From: Myroides pelagicus
Lineage (GTDB): Bacteria > Bacteroidota > Bacteroidia > Flavobacteriales > Flavobacteriaceae
Direction of reading: 5' to 3'
Length of the DNA: 64,000 bases
Assembly (NCBI RefSeq): GCF_009711055.1
Contig: NZ_WMJY01000001.1
Coordinates: 1 to 64,000, forward strand
Under the pieces are notes generated by a model. It was not told the DNA's origin. It saw only the letters and a program-made list of their open reading frames with translations, and did not search any database. This document shows, in pieces, positions 47,031-57,595 of the stretch; position 1 is the stretch's first letter; each line of letters begins with the position of its first letter. The position numbers and the translations under genes were made by a program.

Positions 47031-48809
47031 ATGACATATTTAGAGAAATTATCAGCGATCCGTCTTTTGATGAAAGAGAAGGGAATAGATGGTTATATTA
47101 TTCCTTCTTCAGATCCACATATCAGTGAGTACTTACCCGATTATTATAAGTGTATTGCATGGACTTCAGGATTTACAGGTTCAGCAGGAACATTAGCTAT
47201 TACACAAGACTTTGCTGGACTGTGGACGGACTCAAGATATTTTGTCCAAGCGAAAGAACAACTAGAGGACTCTGGATTTGAGTTAGTAAAACTTAAAGTT
47301 CAACACGCTCCAGAATATGTAACTTGGTTAGGAGAGCAGCTTCCTACTGGAGCAACTGTGGCATTTGATGGGAATCTAGCTTCTCTAGCTGTAGCGAATG
47401 CAGTTAAATCAACTTTAGAGCCAATAGGAGTAAAAGTAAATGGTCATGTTGACTTATTAGACCCTATATGGAAGGGGAGACCGAGTTTGCCAACAGAACA
47501 AGCATATACTTTGCCAATATCCACTACAGGTCAATCTACTACTGAAAAGATAGCAGCTGTACGTCAAGTATTAAAGCAAAAACGAGCTACTGCTCATTTG
47601 ATTTCTTCTCTAGACGACTTAGCTTGGCTATTCAATATTAGAGGAACAGATGTAAAATGTAACCCTGTTACTCTAGGCTTTGCTTTTATTAATGAGTCAA
47701 AAGCGATTTTGTTTATTGATGCTGTTAAGTTATCTCAAGAAGTTAAAGCAGAGTTAGCTTCTCATGGAGTAGAAATAAAAGGATATACAGAAGTTCAAGA
47801 CTATCTAAAAACATTGACAGCTTCTGATGTTATTCTACTCGATCCTAAGCGCACTTGTTTTGCTACATACGATTCAGTAGCTAAAGGTACGTCAATCTTA
47901 GAGGATATAAATCCTTCTACAATGTTGAAAGCGATAAAGAATGAGGTAGAGATCAACCACCAGCGCAAAGCGATGATTAACGATGGGGTAGCTTTGACTA
48001 AATTCTTTAAGTGGATAGAAGAGAATGTGGCATCAGCAGAGTTGTCAGAAATGAGTATTGCAGACTACTTAAGAGATTTACGTGCAGAACAACCAGGGTT
48101 TAAGGATATCAGCTTTGACACTATCGCTGGATACAAAGACCACGGAGCATTGCCTCACTATAAAGCTGAGCCGCATAGCAATTATACATTAAAACCAGAA
48201 GGTCTTCTTTTAGTAGATTCAGGAGGTCAATACGAAACAGGGACAACCGATATTACGCGTGTTGTATCATTAGGTAAGCTTACGCAGGAAGAGAAAGAAG
48301 ATTATACTATTACTTTAAAAGGAACAATAGAAGGCTCAATGGCAATCTATCCAAAGGGTACTAGAGGGTATCAAATAGACGCAATTACTAGACGATCTAT
48401 CTGGGCTACAATGCGCAATTACGGACACGGTACGGGACATGGCGTTGGTTTCTTCTTGAATGTTCACGAGGGACCACATGTATTCAATCCAACACCAACA
48501 GATATCGCTATCGAAGTAGGGATGATTACTTCGATTGAGCCAGGGTTATATCGCGAAGGAAAGCACGGTATTCGAATAGAGAACTTAGTATTGTCGAAAG
48601 ATTTAGACACTAATCAGTTTGGAGAGTTTATGGACTTTGAGACACTGACTATTTGTTATATCGCAACAGACTTAGTGGATACTTCACTGTTAGAAAAGAC
48701 ACATATAGAGTGGTTGAACAATTACAATGCTTGGGTTTATGAATCTTTATCACCTAAATTAACTCAAGAAGAAGCAATTTGGTTAAAAGATAAAACAAAA
48801 GCAATCTAA
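47031..48809 (+). CDS. Xaa-Pro aminopeptidase P family metallopeptidase
   Basis: A 592-residue protein with the three-domain layout of aminopeptidase P: two creatinase-type N-terminal domains (KGIDGYIIPSSDPHISEY near 17-34, WTDSRYFVQA) and a C-terminal pita-bread domain. The dinuclear metal ligands are visible: D in LLLVDSGGQYE and D in TTDITR near 395-410, H in GTGHGVGFFLNVHEGP near 470, E in TSIEPGLY near 505 and E in GIRIENL near 518. It removes the first residue from peptides with proline second. No signal peptide, so cytoplasmic. Confidence 0.94.
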   Translation: MTYLEKLSAIRLLMKEKGIDGYIIPSSDPHISEYLPDYYKCIAWTSGFTGSAGTLAITQDFAGLWTDSRYFVQAKEQLEDSGFELVKLKVQHAPEYVTWLGEQLPTGATVAFDGNLASLAVANAVKSTLEPIGVKVNGHVDLLDPIWKGRPSLPTEQAYTLPISTTGQSTTEKIAAVRQVLKQKRATAHLISSLDDLAWLFNIRGTDVKCNPVTLGFAFINESKAILFIDAVKLSQEVKAELASHGVEIKGYTEVQDYLKTLTASDVILLDPKRTCFATYDSVAKGTSILEDINPSTMLKAIKNEVEINHQRKAMINDGVALTKFFKWIEENVASAELSEMSIADYLRDLRAEQPGFKDISFDTIAGYKDHGALPHYKAEPHSNYTLKPEGLLLVDSGGQYETGTTDITRVVSLGKLTQEEKEDYTITLKGTIEGSMAIYPKGTRGYQIDAITRRSIWATMRNYGHGTGHGVGFFLNVHEGPHVFNPTPTDIAIEVGMITSIEPGLYREGKHGIRIENLVLSKDLDTNQFGEFMDFETLTICYIATDLVDTSLLEKTHIEWLNNYNAWVYESLSPKLTQEEAIWLKDKTKAI

Positions 48810-48822
48810 GCTTACTATAATT

Positions 48823-48857
48823 AAAAAAGCCGATTACGCTACGTAATCGGCTTTTTT
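48823..48857. terminator. Bidirectional terminator between the aminopeptidase and AraC-like genes
   Basis: A 16-base perfect stem, AAAAAAGCCGATTACG at 48823-48838 and its complement at 48842-48857, between convergent genes. Confidence 0.95.
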
Positions 48858-48867
48858 AATTATATCC

Positions 48868-49725
48868 TTAGCAATGTGCATTTTTATTATAGCGAATTAG
48901 ATTATTCGTGTCAATATGAGGAATAGCATTTAGGTTAGTTAGTAATTGCTCCCCGTTTAAAAAACCATATTTATTAGCAATATCATCTATTTCATCAGAA
49001 GAGAATAGAATGAGTTCTAGGCTTTTTAGTAGACGTTCCTTTCTACAATGCTTCACCATCTCATCACCGTAGTAATACTTGAAATTATTGTTTAAAGTAG
49101 TTAGATCAAGCCCAATGCTATTAGCAATATTACTTGCAGAAGCCGTAGTACAATCATCTACTTTTATAAATTTCTCAAATACTTCTTTACAAATGGATCT
49201 ATCGATGGAAGGAGTAAATGAATTACTACTTGCTGGTCTAGCCTCTGTTTTTACTTCAATAATACAGAAGTTCAATGTTATATTATGTGTACGACTATTT
49301 AGGTAAGATGTACCAGAGATAATATACTTTTTGTCGTTTACCACATCTTTACAGAAGATTTTTTGATAGCTATCAGTCTCTTTTGTCGTGCGAATTTTCT
49401 CTAAATTATCCGCAAGGTACTTAGCTATCAACTGATGACTTGGATTCTGTTGGTTAAAGTCAATGGCACGAGTTAATTGATTGTTTTTGTCGAAAGACAA
49501 ACAGATATTATCTACGCTTTTGGGAACAACAACTGAGCTTTGGAACTGTACGTAATCTAAGTGATTAATAGAGCTAATCAAAGTATTCGTCATAGATGAG
49601 AAATAAGTGAAATAGAACTGTTCCCATGCTAAACCGTCATTGATTTTGTTAATTGGTATTTGTTCGAACTGTGCTATAAAGCTGTCAACTTTAGAGCATA
49701 GAACATCAAATAATTGTTGTTTCAT
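48868..49725 (-). CDS. Degenerate AraC-like helix-turn-helix protein
   Basis: A 285-residue protein whose last 95 residues follow the AraC DNA-binding outline: TTASASNIANSIGLDLTTLN near 192-211, YYYGDEMVKHCRKERLLKS near 216-234, and IDDIANKYGFLNGEQLLTN near 246-264 in place of the second helix-turn-helix. The usual F-R-xF-K-G-P ending is lost, so DNA binding may be changed. The N-terminal 180 residues are unlike cupins and unrecognised. It is divergent from the histidine kinase gene across 409 bases. Confidence 0.6.
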   Translation of the reverse strand: MKQQLFDVLCSKVDSFIAQFEQIPINKINDGLAWEQFYFTYFSSMTNTLISSINHLDYVQFQSSVVVPKSVDNICLSFDKNNQLTRAIDFNQQNPSHQLIAKYLADNLEKIRTTKETDSYQKIFCKDVVNDKKYIISGTSYLNSRTHNITLNFCIIEVKTEARPASSNSFTPSIDRSICKEVFEKFIKVDDCTTASASNIANSIGLDLTTLNNNFKYYYGDEMVKHCRKERLLKSLELILFSSDEIDDIANKYGFLNGEQLLTNLNAIPHIDTNNLIRYNKNAHC

Positions 49726-50134
49726 AATGTTTGTTGTTTTTGATTGTCGTTATGGAGTCACAATGTATATAAAAAAATATTCATAATCAATTGTTATGTG
49801 AATATTAATTTTTCAGATTGATTAATTAGAATAAAGCAAAATAGTGAGTTCTTTTTTTTCAAATTGTCAATTCAAAGCTTATAGGTGGTACATACTTTGC
49901 TATATTCTTATTTTAGGAATAATATTTTTCTTCAAACAGCGATTACTTTGAGTAAAGAATTAGAATAAATAGACTAAAGTGTAAAATTGTGACATAAAAA
50001 ATAGACAAGTTTATAAGATCTTTTAAAATAATTTATATTTACTCATGTTATAATTGTTTAAGTATGAATCTTAAAGATTTGTTTACTTTTGTATATGCCG
50101 TTGTATAAACAGCTAAGGCACTTATCGAGACAAT
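49726..50134. other. Divergent intergenic stretch of 409 bases
   Basis: Shared upstream region of the AraC-like gene and the histidine kinase gene; strongly AT-rich. Only a -7 box (TACTTTTG at 50084-50091) before the kinase gene is recognised. No gene or clear structure. Confidence 0.5.
50084..50091 (+). promoter_or_regulatory. -7 box candidate for the histidine kinase gene
   Basis: TACTTTTG, 43 bases before the ATG; the nearest TTG (50054-50056) is 27 bases away, too far for the standard form. Confidence 0.4.
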
Positions 50135-52156
50135 ATGGTTATCAATACATTAAAATATATACTTGGCATTCTTATTTTTATAACTCTCTTTAGTTGTGAA
50201 GGAAGAATAGATAAAAAAAACCAGCAGCTCCAAGAAATTGGTACTTATATCAATACATATAATCGATTTAGTGCAACTAATGAAACCAAACAAGCTGCTG
50301 ACTCAGTAGGTAAGTTGCTTTTAGCACAAGGAAGTACTGAAGAGGTTAGAAAGTTATTGCGCAACTATATTCTATTGATAGGAGCAGACCGATCATATAT
50401 CGATCAATTGTTTAAGTTGTCAAGGCGAAAAGGCGATTTAGAGAACGAAGCACATGCTTATTTCTTGTTAGGTAGGTATTTTAATAAACAATTTCAAACA
50501 GATAGTACCTTTTATAATTATACTAAGGCAGAGTATTTATTCAAAACTATTGGTGATTCTGTCCACTTAGAAGAAGTATATGCAGCAAAAGCAGTACTGC
50601 TGTTAAATCACAATATATTTACAGAAGGGCAGTCTCAAATCATAGAGGCAATGTCACTCAATAGAGAACACAAGAGTATTAAAGCAAAATATTCTGAAAG
50701 TTTGATCATGGCAAATGCATTAGCTGGTTTAGATCAATACGAAGAAGCATTAAAAGAATCAGCATACGCCCTGACTCTCCTAGAGAATAACGATATCAAG
50801 GCCTATTTCAACGCTGACGCCATTCGCCTAAATAAATTGACAATCTACACTACTATGGCAGAAGTGTATATCAAGCAGGGTAATTATGGTCAAGCCAAAG
50901 AGCTAATCAATAATACAATTAATAACTACATAGTCAATGAGTCTATGTATGATTCAGTGATGTTGGGACATTTGCTTTTTAATCTAGCGGAAGTAGACCT
51001 ACTAAGTCAAAATTATGCTCCGGTAGAAGCCAACTTAAAAAAGGCGATAGCGTTACAGCAAAAGTTTAACAACAAACAGGAACTCTATACTTATAAAGCC
51101 CTATTAGCGGAATACTATTATCAAAGTAATCAAGAGGACGTTGCTAGTGAGTTGCTCCAAGAGGTAATGAAGTATACTGAGACTACACATGACTTAATGT
51201 TAGAAAAAAAGGTGTTGACCGTTTACTTAAAGTATAGTAAAGAAAATTACAATCATAACTTTATGCGCTATGAAAGCATAAATAAACAGATTCTCAATGA
51301 GAATAATATGATCAAGAATACCTTTGCTCGATTGAGTTATGAAGCGGACAATTTACAACGTGTAAATGATAGTTTGCTAAGTCAGAAAAAGCTAATCACA
51401 CGCATTAGTGCAGTGTTGTTTTTCACTGCTATTGTAATCTTCTTTACTTTGTTATTTAAACAAAAATCTAAAGAAATAGCACTAGTTAAATTGTTTCAAA
51501 AAGATACAGAGAAGTTTTATGACTCTATATTAGATGCACAAAATGAATTAACCAAAGCAAGAGATTTAGAGCGCAAGGAGATCTCCAAAGAGATTCACGA
51601 TGGGGTATTAAATAAGCTATTTGTGACACGATTTTTATTAATGCAGACTGATAAAAACTCGGTTGATGAACACAAGGAAGCGCTTATTAATGAAGTCAAA
51701 GATGTAGAACTGTACTTGCGTGGTGTATCACATGCTCTAGCCAATAAAGAGGAGTTGCGCATCAATCGTTTTGAGCAATTAATACACGAATTAGTAGAGA
51801 TGCAAAATAGAAGTGAGCAAACTACATTTAGAGTAAGTTTAGCAGAAGACTTGTGTATTGAAGATTTAGATAATCAGTACAAAGTTCACATTTATAGAAT
51901 AATACAGGAATGCTTGCAGAATGTACATAAACATGCTAAAGCAACGCGATGTGATGTAACCATAAAGCAATATGGATCAAATAGTTTTAAAGTAATGATC
52001 AAAGACAATGGAGTAGGTTTTAAAACAAATCGCACAAATAGAGGAATAGGCTTCACTAATATAAAGGAGCGCATAACGGCAATGAATAGCAAGCTAGTCA
52101 TAGATAGTAAAGTGAATAAAGGAACTTCCGTGTCTTTTGTGATTGAGTGTTGCTAA
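50135..52156 (+). CDS. TPR-containing lipoprotein sensor histidine kinase, NarX/DesK-like
   Basis: A 673-residue sensor. A hydrophobic start ends in TLFSC (residue 23), a lipobox, so the N-terminus may be lipidated. Residues 30-390 are TPR-like helices in the periplasm (AHAYFLLGRYFNKQF, EVYIKQGNYGQAKELI). One membrane segment lies at about 424-443, followed by a coiled coil. The kinase is of the HisKA_3 type, with the phosphorylated histidine in KEISKEIHDGVLN near 487. The ATPase has IIQECLQNVHKHAKA (N box) near 590, DNGVGF and GIGFTNIKERI near 640. It signals to a NarL-type response regulator, but none is encoded nearby, so it is an orphan in this window. Confidence 0.88.
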   Translation: MVINTLKYILGILIFITLFSCEGRIDKKNQQLQEIGTYINTYNRFSATNETKQAADSVGKLLLAQGSTEEVRKLLRNYILLIGADRSYIDQLFKLSRRKGDLENEAHAYFLLGRYFNKQFQTDSTFYNYTKAEYLFKTIGDSVHLEEVYAAKAVLLLNHNIFTEGQSQIIEAMSLNREHKSIKAKYSESLIMANALAGLDQYEEALKESAYALTLLENNDIKAYFNADAIRLNKLTIYTTMAEVYIKQGNYGQAKELINNTINNYIVNESMYDSVMLGHLLFNLAEVDLLSQNYAPVEANLKKAIALQQKFNNKQELYTYKALLAEYYYQSNQEDVASELLQEVMKYTETTHDLMLEKKVLTVYLKYSKENYNHNFMRYESINKQILNENNMIKNTFARLSYEADNLQRVNDSLLSQKKLITRISAVLFFTAIVIFFTLLFKQKSKEIALVKLFQKDTEKFYDSILDAQNELTKARDLERKEISKEIHDGVLNKLFVTRFLLMQTDKNSVDEHKEALINEVKDVELYLRGVSHALANKEELRINRFEQLIHELVEMQNRSEQTTFRVSLAEDLCIEDLDNQYKVHIYRIIQECLQNVHKHAKATRCDVTIKQYGSNSFKVMIKDNGVGFKTNRTNRGIGFTNIKERITAMNSKLVIDSKVNKGTSVSFVIECC

Positions 52157-52598
52157 TTAATAGGATTAAAGAGTTGCTGATTTTCAAAAAAATAACGTTA
52201 GGTCTGTGAAGTACTAAATTTGGAGTAAATGGTTAAACTTAAGAGGTTATCAGACTTACCCTCTCTTTGCTCTTACCCCTTTGTTTATAATCAATCACAT
52301 GAATTAATTTTACAAATATTCAAAAGAGTTCTTTCATTATCCTTCGAAAAAAGTCTTAGTTTCTTGCGAAAAAAGGTTTTTTTATGAAAGAAGAGAGGAC
52401 TAAGACCAAAACGAGACTGGAAGATAATAAATTACTTTATAGTTAATAAGTATTAGCTCTTCAAACCTCCAAGACCTACCTTTATAGTCTATTAAATCTA
52501 TTTTGGTTAACTCTTGAGTCAAATATTATAGGGCTTGTAGTGAAATTAGCGAATATTTATTATATTGGCATTCTACAAAAAACTATAAAGTAAGAATT
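52157..52598. other. Intergenic stretch of about 440 bases
   Basis: No gene. It contains a loose inverted repeat (GTCTTAG at 52353-52359 with CTAAGAC at 52400-52406, plus CTTTCAT/ATGAAAG arms around it). No cobalamin riboswitch was recognised before icmF, although its product needs that cofactor. Confidence 0.5.
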
Positions 52599-55500
52599 AT
52601 GCAACAAAATATGCCTTATGCACCTAAGAATAAGGTGCGTATAGTTACAGCTGCGGCTCTATTTGACGGGCACGATGCAGCCATTAACATTATGCGCCGT
52701 ATTATTCAATCTACAGGATGTGAGGTGATCCATTTAGGACACGACAAGAGTGTGGAAGAAGTAGTAAATACAGCCATTCAAGAAGACGCTAATGCTATAG
52801 CAATGACTTCATACCAAGGAGGTCATAATGAGTACTTCAAATACATGTATGACCTTTTAAATGAAAAAGGAGCAGGACATATCCGAATTGTAGGAGGAGG
52901 AGGAGGAGTTATCCTTCCAAGTGAGATCAAAGAACTAATGGATTACGGAATTACTCGTTTGTATTCTCCAGACGATGGACGTGCTATGGGACTACAAGGC
53001 ATGATTAACGATATGGTAGAGAAGGCTGACTTCCCTACGATGGATCTACAGTTACCAGAAGGTAAAGATATTTATCAGTCTTTAGCAGATAAAGATGTAA
53101 CAACTATTTCTCGTTTAATCTCATTGGCAGAAAATAGAGAGGAAGACTTCCTTAAAGTATTCAAGTTTGACCAAGACAAACATAAACACACACCAGTATT
53201 AGGTATCACAGGAACAGGTGGTGCAGGTAAGTCGTCAATGGTAGATGAGTTAGTTCGTCGTTTCTTGATTGACTTCCCGGAGAAATCAGTAGCCTTAGTG
53301 TCTGTGGATCCTTCTAAACGTAAGACAGGAGGTGCTTTATTAGGTGATCGTATTCGCATGAACTCTATCAACAATCCTCGTGTATTTATGCGTTCGCTAG
53401 CTACTCGTCAATCTAACTTAGCATTATCGCGTTATGTTGAAGAAACACTTCAAGTACTTCAAGCAGCAAAATACGACTTAATTATCTTAGAGACTTCAGG
53501 AATTGGACAGTCAGACACAGAGATCTTAGACCATTCAGATGCTTCATTATACATCATGACACCAGAGTTTGGTGCGGCTACTCAGTTAGAGAAGATCGAT
53601 ATGCTTGACTTTGCAGATATCGTTGCCATCAATAAGTTTGATAAACGTGGGGCATTAGATGCTATCAGAGATGTGAAGAAACAATACCAACGCAACCATA
53701 ACTTGTGGGATGTAAACCCTGATGAGATGCCTGTGTTTGGTACGATTGCTTCTCAGTTTAACGATCCAGGAACTAATGCTTTGTACAAAGCTATTATGGA
53801 TAAGGTAGTAGAGAAGACAGGAGCAGACTTGAAAACTAACTTCGAAATCACGAAGGAGATGAGTGAGAAGGTGTTTGTTATCCCACCAAATCGTACGCGT
53901 TACTTATCAGAGATTGCCGAAAACAACCGAAAATACGATGAGACTGTACTAACTCAAAAAGAGGTGGCTCAGAAATTATACGGTATTTTCAAGACTGTAG
54001 AAACAGTAGCAGGTAAGCTACCAGAGATTGATAAGTCAGGAATAGTTGAAGAAAGCATAGCTTCTAAAGATGCAGATACACAATTGTTCATCAATTTGTT
54101 GTTGAAGGAATTTGACAAGGTGAAGATGAACTTAGACCCATACAATTGGGAAGTTATTTTGATGTGGGATCAGAAAGTAAATAAGTATAATACCCCAATA
54201 TATTCATTTAAAGTACGTGATAAAGAAATCAAGATTGCAACGCATTCAGAAAGTTTATCACACCTACAGATTCCTAAGATCGCCTTACCTAAGTATGAAG
54301 CTTGGGGAGATATTTTGCGTTGGTCATTACAAGAGAATGTACCGGGGGAGTTTCCATTCACTTCAGGGCTTTATCCTTTCAAACGCGAGGGAGAAGACCC
54401 TACGCGTATGTTTGCAGGAGAAGGAGGGCCAGAACGTACGAATAGACGTTTCCACTACGTATCTTTAGGGATGCCAGCCAAGCGATTATCGACTGCTTTT
54501 GACTCCGTTACCCTTTATGGTAACGATCCAGGACACCGTCCTGATATCTACGGAAAGATTGGTAATGCAGGAGTTTCTATCTGTTGTTTGGACGATGCTA
54601 AAAAGCTGTACTCAGGATTTAACCTTGCACACGCTTTGACTTCTGTGTCAATGACAATTAATGGACCTGCACCTATGTTATTAGGTTTCTTTATGAACGC
54701 AGCTATCGATCAGCAATGTGAAATCTATATCAAAGAAAATGGATTAGAGGCAGAGGTTCAAGCAAAGATTGCAGAAATATACAAAAATAAAGGGGTAGAG
54801 AGACCTCGTTATAATGGTGACTTACCAGAGGGTAATGATGGGTTAGGACTAATGCTTTTAGGAGTTACAGGAGACCAAGTACTACCTCAAGAAGTTTACC
54901 AAGAAATTAAAAAGAATACTTTATCACAAGTACGCGGTACAGTACAAGCTGATATTTTAAAAGAAGATCAAGCACAGAATACCTGTATCTTCTCTACAGA
55001 GTTTGCACTGCGTTTGATGGGAGATGTGCAAGAGTACTTTATCACAAAGAACGTGCGTAACTTCTACTCTGTATCTATCTCAGGATATCACATTGCCGAA
55101 GCAGGAGCGAACCCAATTACACAGTTGGCATTTACATTAGCTAATGGATTTACTTATGTAGAGTATTATTTAAGTAGAGGGATGAATATTAATGACTTTG
55201 GTCCTAATTTGTCGTTCTTCTTCTCTAATGGTATTGACCCAGAGTATGCAGTTATCGGACGTGTAGCTCGTCGTATTTGGGCAAAAGCACTGAAGAATAA
55301 ATATGGTGCCAATGAGCGTGCTCAGATGTTGAAGTACCACATTCAAACTTCAGGACGTTCACTTCACGCACAAGAAATAGACTTTAATGATATCCGTACT
55401 ACACTACAAGCACTTTACGCTATTTATGACAATTGTAACTCACTTCATACTAACGCGTACGACGAGGCCATAACAACTCCTACAGAAGAATCTGTACGTA

Positions 55501-56033
55501 GAGCAATGGCGATACAGTTAATCATCAATAAAGAACTAGGATTAGCTAAAAACGAGAACCCAATACAAGGGTCGTTCATCATTGAGGAATTAACCGACTT
55601 AGTAGAAGCAGCTGTATTAGCAGAGTTTGATCGAATCACAGAAAGAGGGGGAGTGCTAGGTGCGATGGAAACAATGTATCAACGTTCTAAAATTCAAGAG
55701 GAATCTTTGTACTACGAGACGTTGAAACACAATGGTACATTCCCTATTATCGGGGTAAATACTTTCTTGAGCTCCAAAGGATCTCCTACCGTTGTCCCAG
55801 CAGAGGTTATCCGAGCTACAGAAGAAGAGAAGTTGTTTCAGATCAAAACGAAAGAGAACTTAAACAAAGCAAATGAAGCTTTAGTGAAAGAAGAGTTAGA
55901 GCGCATTCAAGAAGTTGCTATTCAGAATGGCAATATCTTCGAAGCTTTAATGGATGCTTCTAAAGTTTGTTCGCTAGGTCAGATTACTTCAGCCTTATTT
56001 GAAGTAGGAGGACAGTATAGACGAAATATGTAA
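52599..56033 (+). CDS. icmF: Fused isobutyryl-CoA mutase with B12-binding and G-protein chaperone domains
   Basis: A 1144-residue fusion of three parts. B12-binding domain at about 12-140, with [11 protein letters not shown] holding the cobalt-ligand histidine and MTSYQGGH and VGGGGGVI after it. MeaB-like GTPase chaperone at about 195-420, with Walker [11 protein letters not shown] near 205 and NKFDKRG near 347. Acyl-CoA mutase barrel at about 560-1144, with [19 protein letters not shown] near 686 (given as [11 protein letters not shown]). It interconverts isobutyryl-CoA and n-butyryl-CoA, or a close branched acyl-CoA pair; the GTPase loads and protects the cofactor. Separate methylmalonyl-CoA mutase genes are not in view. 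Single gene with its own terminator. Confidence 0.94.
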   Translation: MQQNMPYAPKNKVRIVTAAALFDGHDAAINIMRRIIQSTGCEVIHLGHDKSVEEVVNTAIQEDANAIAMTSYQGGHNEYFKYMYDLLNEKGAGHIRIVGGGGGVILPSEIKELMDYGITRLYSPDDGRAMGLQGMINDMVEKADFPTMDLQLPEGKDIYQSLADKDVTTISRLISLAENREEDFLKVFKFDQDKHKHTPVLGITGTGGAGKSSMVDELVRRFLIDFPEKSVALVSVDPSKRKTGGALLGDRIRMNSINNPRVFMRSLATRQSNLALSRYVEETLQVLQAAKYDLIILETSGIGQSDTEILDHSDASLYIMTPEFGAATQLEKIDMLDFADIVAINKFDKRGALDAIRDVKKQYQRNHNLWDVNPDEMPVFGTIASQFNDPGTNALYKAIMDKVVEKTGADLKTNFEITKEMSEKVFVIPPNRTRYLSEIAENNRKYDETVLTQKEVAQKLYGIFKTVETVAGKLPEIDKSGIVEESIASKDADTQLFINLLLKEFDKVKMNLDPYNWEVILMWDQKVNKYNTPIYSFKVRDKEIKIATHSESLSHLQIPKIALPKYEAWGDILRWSLQENVPGEFPFTSGLYPFKREGEDPTRMFAGEGGPERTNRRFHYVSLGMPAKRLSTAFDSVTLYGNDPGHRPDIYGKIGNAGVSICCLDDAKKLYSGFNLAHALTSVSMTINGPAPMLLGFFMNAAIDQQCEIYIKENGLEAEVQAKIAEIYKNKGVERPRYNGDLPEGNDGLGLMLLGVTGDQVLPQEVYQEIKKNTLSQVRGTVQADILKEDQAQNTCIFSTEFALRLMGDVQEYFITKNVRNFYSVSISGYHIAEAGANPITQLAFTLANGFTYVEYYLSRGMNINDFGPNLSFFFSNGIDPEYAVIGRVARRIWAKALKNKYGANERAQMLKYHIQTSGRSLHAQEIDFNDIRTTLQALYAIYDNCNSLHTNAYDEAITTPTEESVRRAMAIQLIINKELGLAKNENPIQGSFIIEELTDLVEAAVLAEFDRITERGGVLGAMETMYQRSKIQEESLYYETLKHNGTFPIIGVNTFLSSKGSPTVVPAEVIRATEEEKLFQIKTKENLNKANEALVKEELERIQEVAIQNGNIFEALMDASKVCSLGQITSALFEVGGQYRRNM

Positions 56034-56061
56034 TAATCGACAACTTAAATGATACAAATAG

Positions 56062-56090
56062 AGCACTTCTGAGTAATCAGGAGTGCTTTT
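56062..56090 (+). terminator. Terminator of icmF
   Basis: AGCACTTCTGA at 56062-56072 pairs with TCAGGAGTGCT at 56077-56087 with one G-U pair, then a T-run. Confidence 0.88.
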
Positions 56091-56333
56091 TATTGCAAAA
56101 ACAGTGTTAAAACATAAAATTTACTCATTATCATATTAAAGCATAGATTTACTATTCGTTTGTTTTTTATGATATTATTGTAGTTTTGATAAAAATAAAT
56201 ATAGTTTTATGAGAGAATAGTATTAATAAATAAAGTTAGTATATTGTGACAACGTAAAGAAATAAAAAAATCCTTACAAAATGTGAACAACCCTAACTTA
56301 ACTATAACTATATAATTGAAAAATTATATTACT

Positions 56334-56362
56334 AAAAAAGAGACTATAATAGTCTCTTTTTT
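56334..56362 (-). terminator. Terminator of the lipase gene
   Basis: GAGACTA and TAGTCTC arms flanked by A6 and T7 runs; works on the minus strand for the lipase gene and possibly on both. Confidence 0.88.
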
Positions 56363-56395
56363 TGGTTACTATAGGTATATCCGCTGTGTTAGGTT

Positions 56396-57487
56396 TTACA
56401 AATACTTATTTATTAAATACAGATAAGCCGGAGGATTGTGATGTGTCATTGTACTTTTTGAGGTATTAAACTTATCCATGTACTCTTGGTCGTTTATACC
56501 TTGTAAAATAACTGGGTTACCCACTCTGTGATAATTTGCATTTTTCATATATGTCGGTTCTTCTAAATGAGGTAGGTCCTTTTTAATCTGTTTAAAAATG
56601 AACGAGCCTAAATACTTATTATACTTGTGTACAGCTTTTTTAGAAGGTTTTTTAAGTCCTTTAAATAGACCTTGGGCAAACCAGCGTTTTGGCCAGCTAA
56701 TCTTTTTAAACATTGCATTAGTTTCTTCCTCTGCAAATGGGCTAATTTCATTAAAGTCGGTCAGCATTTGAGCTGTTGGAGGGACCTCTGGTACCCAGTC
56801 CAGGGTGTTAATCACACTATAACTCCAATTTCTAGTTGTCGCTTCATAGCTATAATTGAAATATAAATTTCCTGGTTTGGGTGGAGCTATAGCATAAGTC
56901 TTTACTATTAGGTCACTAGGTAATTGGTGTAATGCCTTTTGTTGATTTATTGCAGCTGTTAGTAAGTAAGCAATGGCAGCACCTTGGCTATGCCCAGAGA
57001 TGATTACTTCCCGAGCCCCTGTAGCTATTATACTGTCAAGTTTAGGTTGAATATCCTCTAATAAATATAATGTAGCTACTGTCCAGCCAGCATGTGTACC
57101 CGCTCTCGGATCATCCGATAAGCGATAGTTTACAATCTTATCTGTTTCTAGTTTAAGTGTTCCTTCAGCAGGAATCATTGCCGCATAATAATTAGCCATC
57201 CAGCTTAATCCTTTATTGACAGATCCACGGACAGCAATCTCATAGATATTTTGATCATTCTTATACAACGCCCATTTATTTGTCAAGCCTAATTCTTTTG
57301 ACTCATAAATACGCGTATAGTTAGTCAGTGTATACAGCGTATCCTTAGCAAAGGACTTATGAAGATCTTTTGCTAGTTCTAAACTATGTATAACCTCTTG
57401 TTTATCAAAGGAAGGTTTTAATTGTTGGCTATAAGTCACTAGACTAAAGAACAATAGTAAAGTCGCTAAGAGTGAATTTATTTTCAT
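56396..57487 (-). CDS. Secreted lipase class 3 family protein
   Basis: A 363-residue alpha/beta hydrolase with a signal peptide (LLATLLLFFSLVTYSQQ). The nucleophile elbow GHSQGAAIAYLL lies near 165-176 (G-x-S-x-G). An aspartate that could complete the triad is in NTLDWVPEVPP near 232, the usual position in class 3 lipases; the histidine is probably H339 or H351 near the C-terminus. TNKWALYKNDQNIYEIAVRGS near the start matches the family's N-terminal lid-side strands (given here as one motif at about 73-93, key residues W, Y and R). It cleaves acylglycerols or other esters outside the cytoplasm. Confidence 0.82.
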   Translation of the reverse strand: MKINSLLATLLLFFSLVTYSQQLKPSFDKQEVIHSLELAKDLHKSFAKDTLYTLTNYTRIYESKELGLTNKWALYKNDQNIYEIAVRGSVNKGLSWMANYYAAMIPAEGTLKLETDKIVNYRLSDDPRAGTHAGWTVATLYLLEDIQPKLDSIIATGAREVIISGHSQGAAIAYLLTAAINQQKALHQLPSDLIVKTYAIAPPKPGNLYFNYSYEATTRNWSYSVINTLDWVPEVPPTAQMLTDFNEISPFAEEETNAMFKKISWPKRWFAQGLFKGLKKPSKKAVHKYNKYLGSFIFKQIKKDLPHLEEPTYMKNANYHRVGNPVILQGINDQEYMDKFNTSKSTMTHHNPPAYLYLINKYL

Positions 57488-57595
57488 TTATACAGGATAT
57501 TATCTTAAATTTATAAAGAAGAATAGAATTAAACACAAATTTACATCTATTGATGGATATAATACGAATACTAGAATAAATTAAAAAACATAATT

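Larger units (their letters stand above)
56034..56395. other. Intergenic stretch of about 360 bases between convergent genes
   Basis: Holds the icmF terminator (56062-56090) and the lipase terminator (56334-56362); the AT-rich sequence between them shows nothing else. Confidence 0.6.

Noticed and set aside
52157-52598. Cobalamin riboswitch before icmF
   Set aside because: The conserved B12-box core was not found in the gap; only a loose inverted repeat is present.
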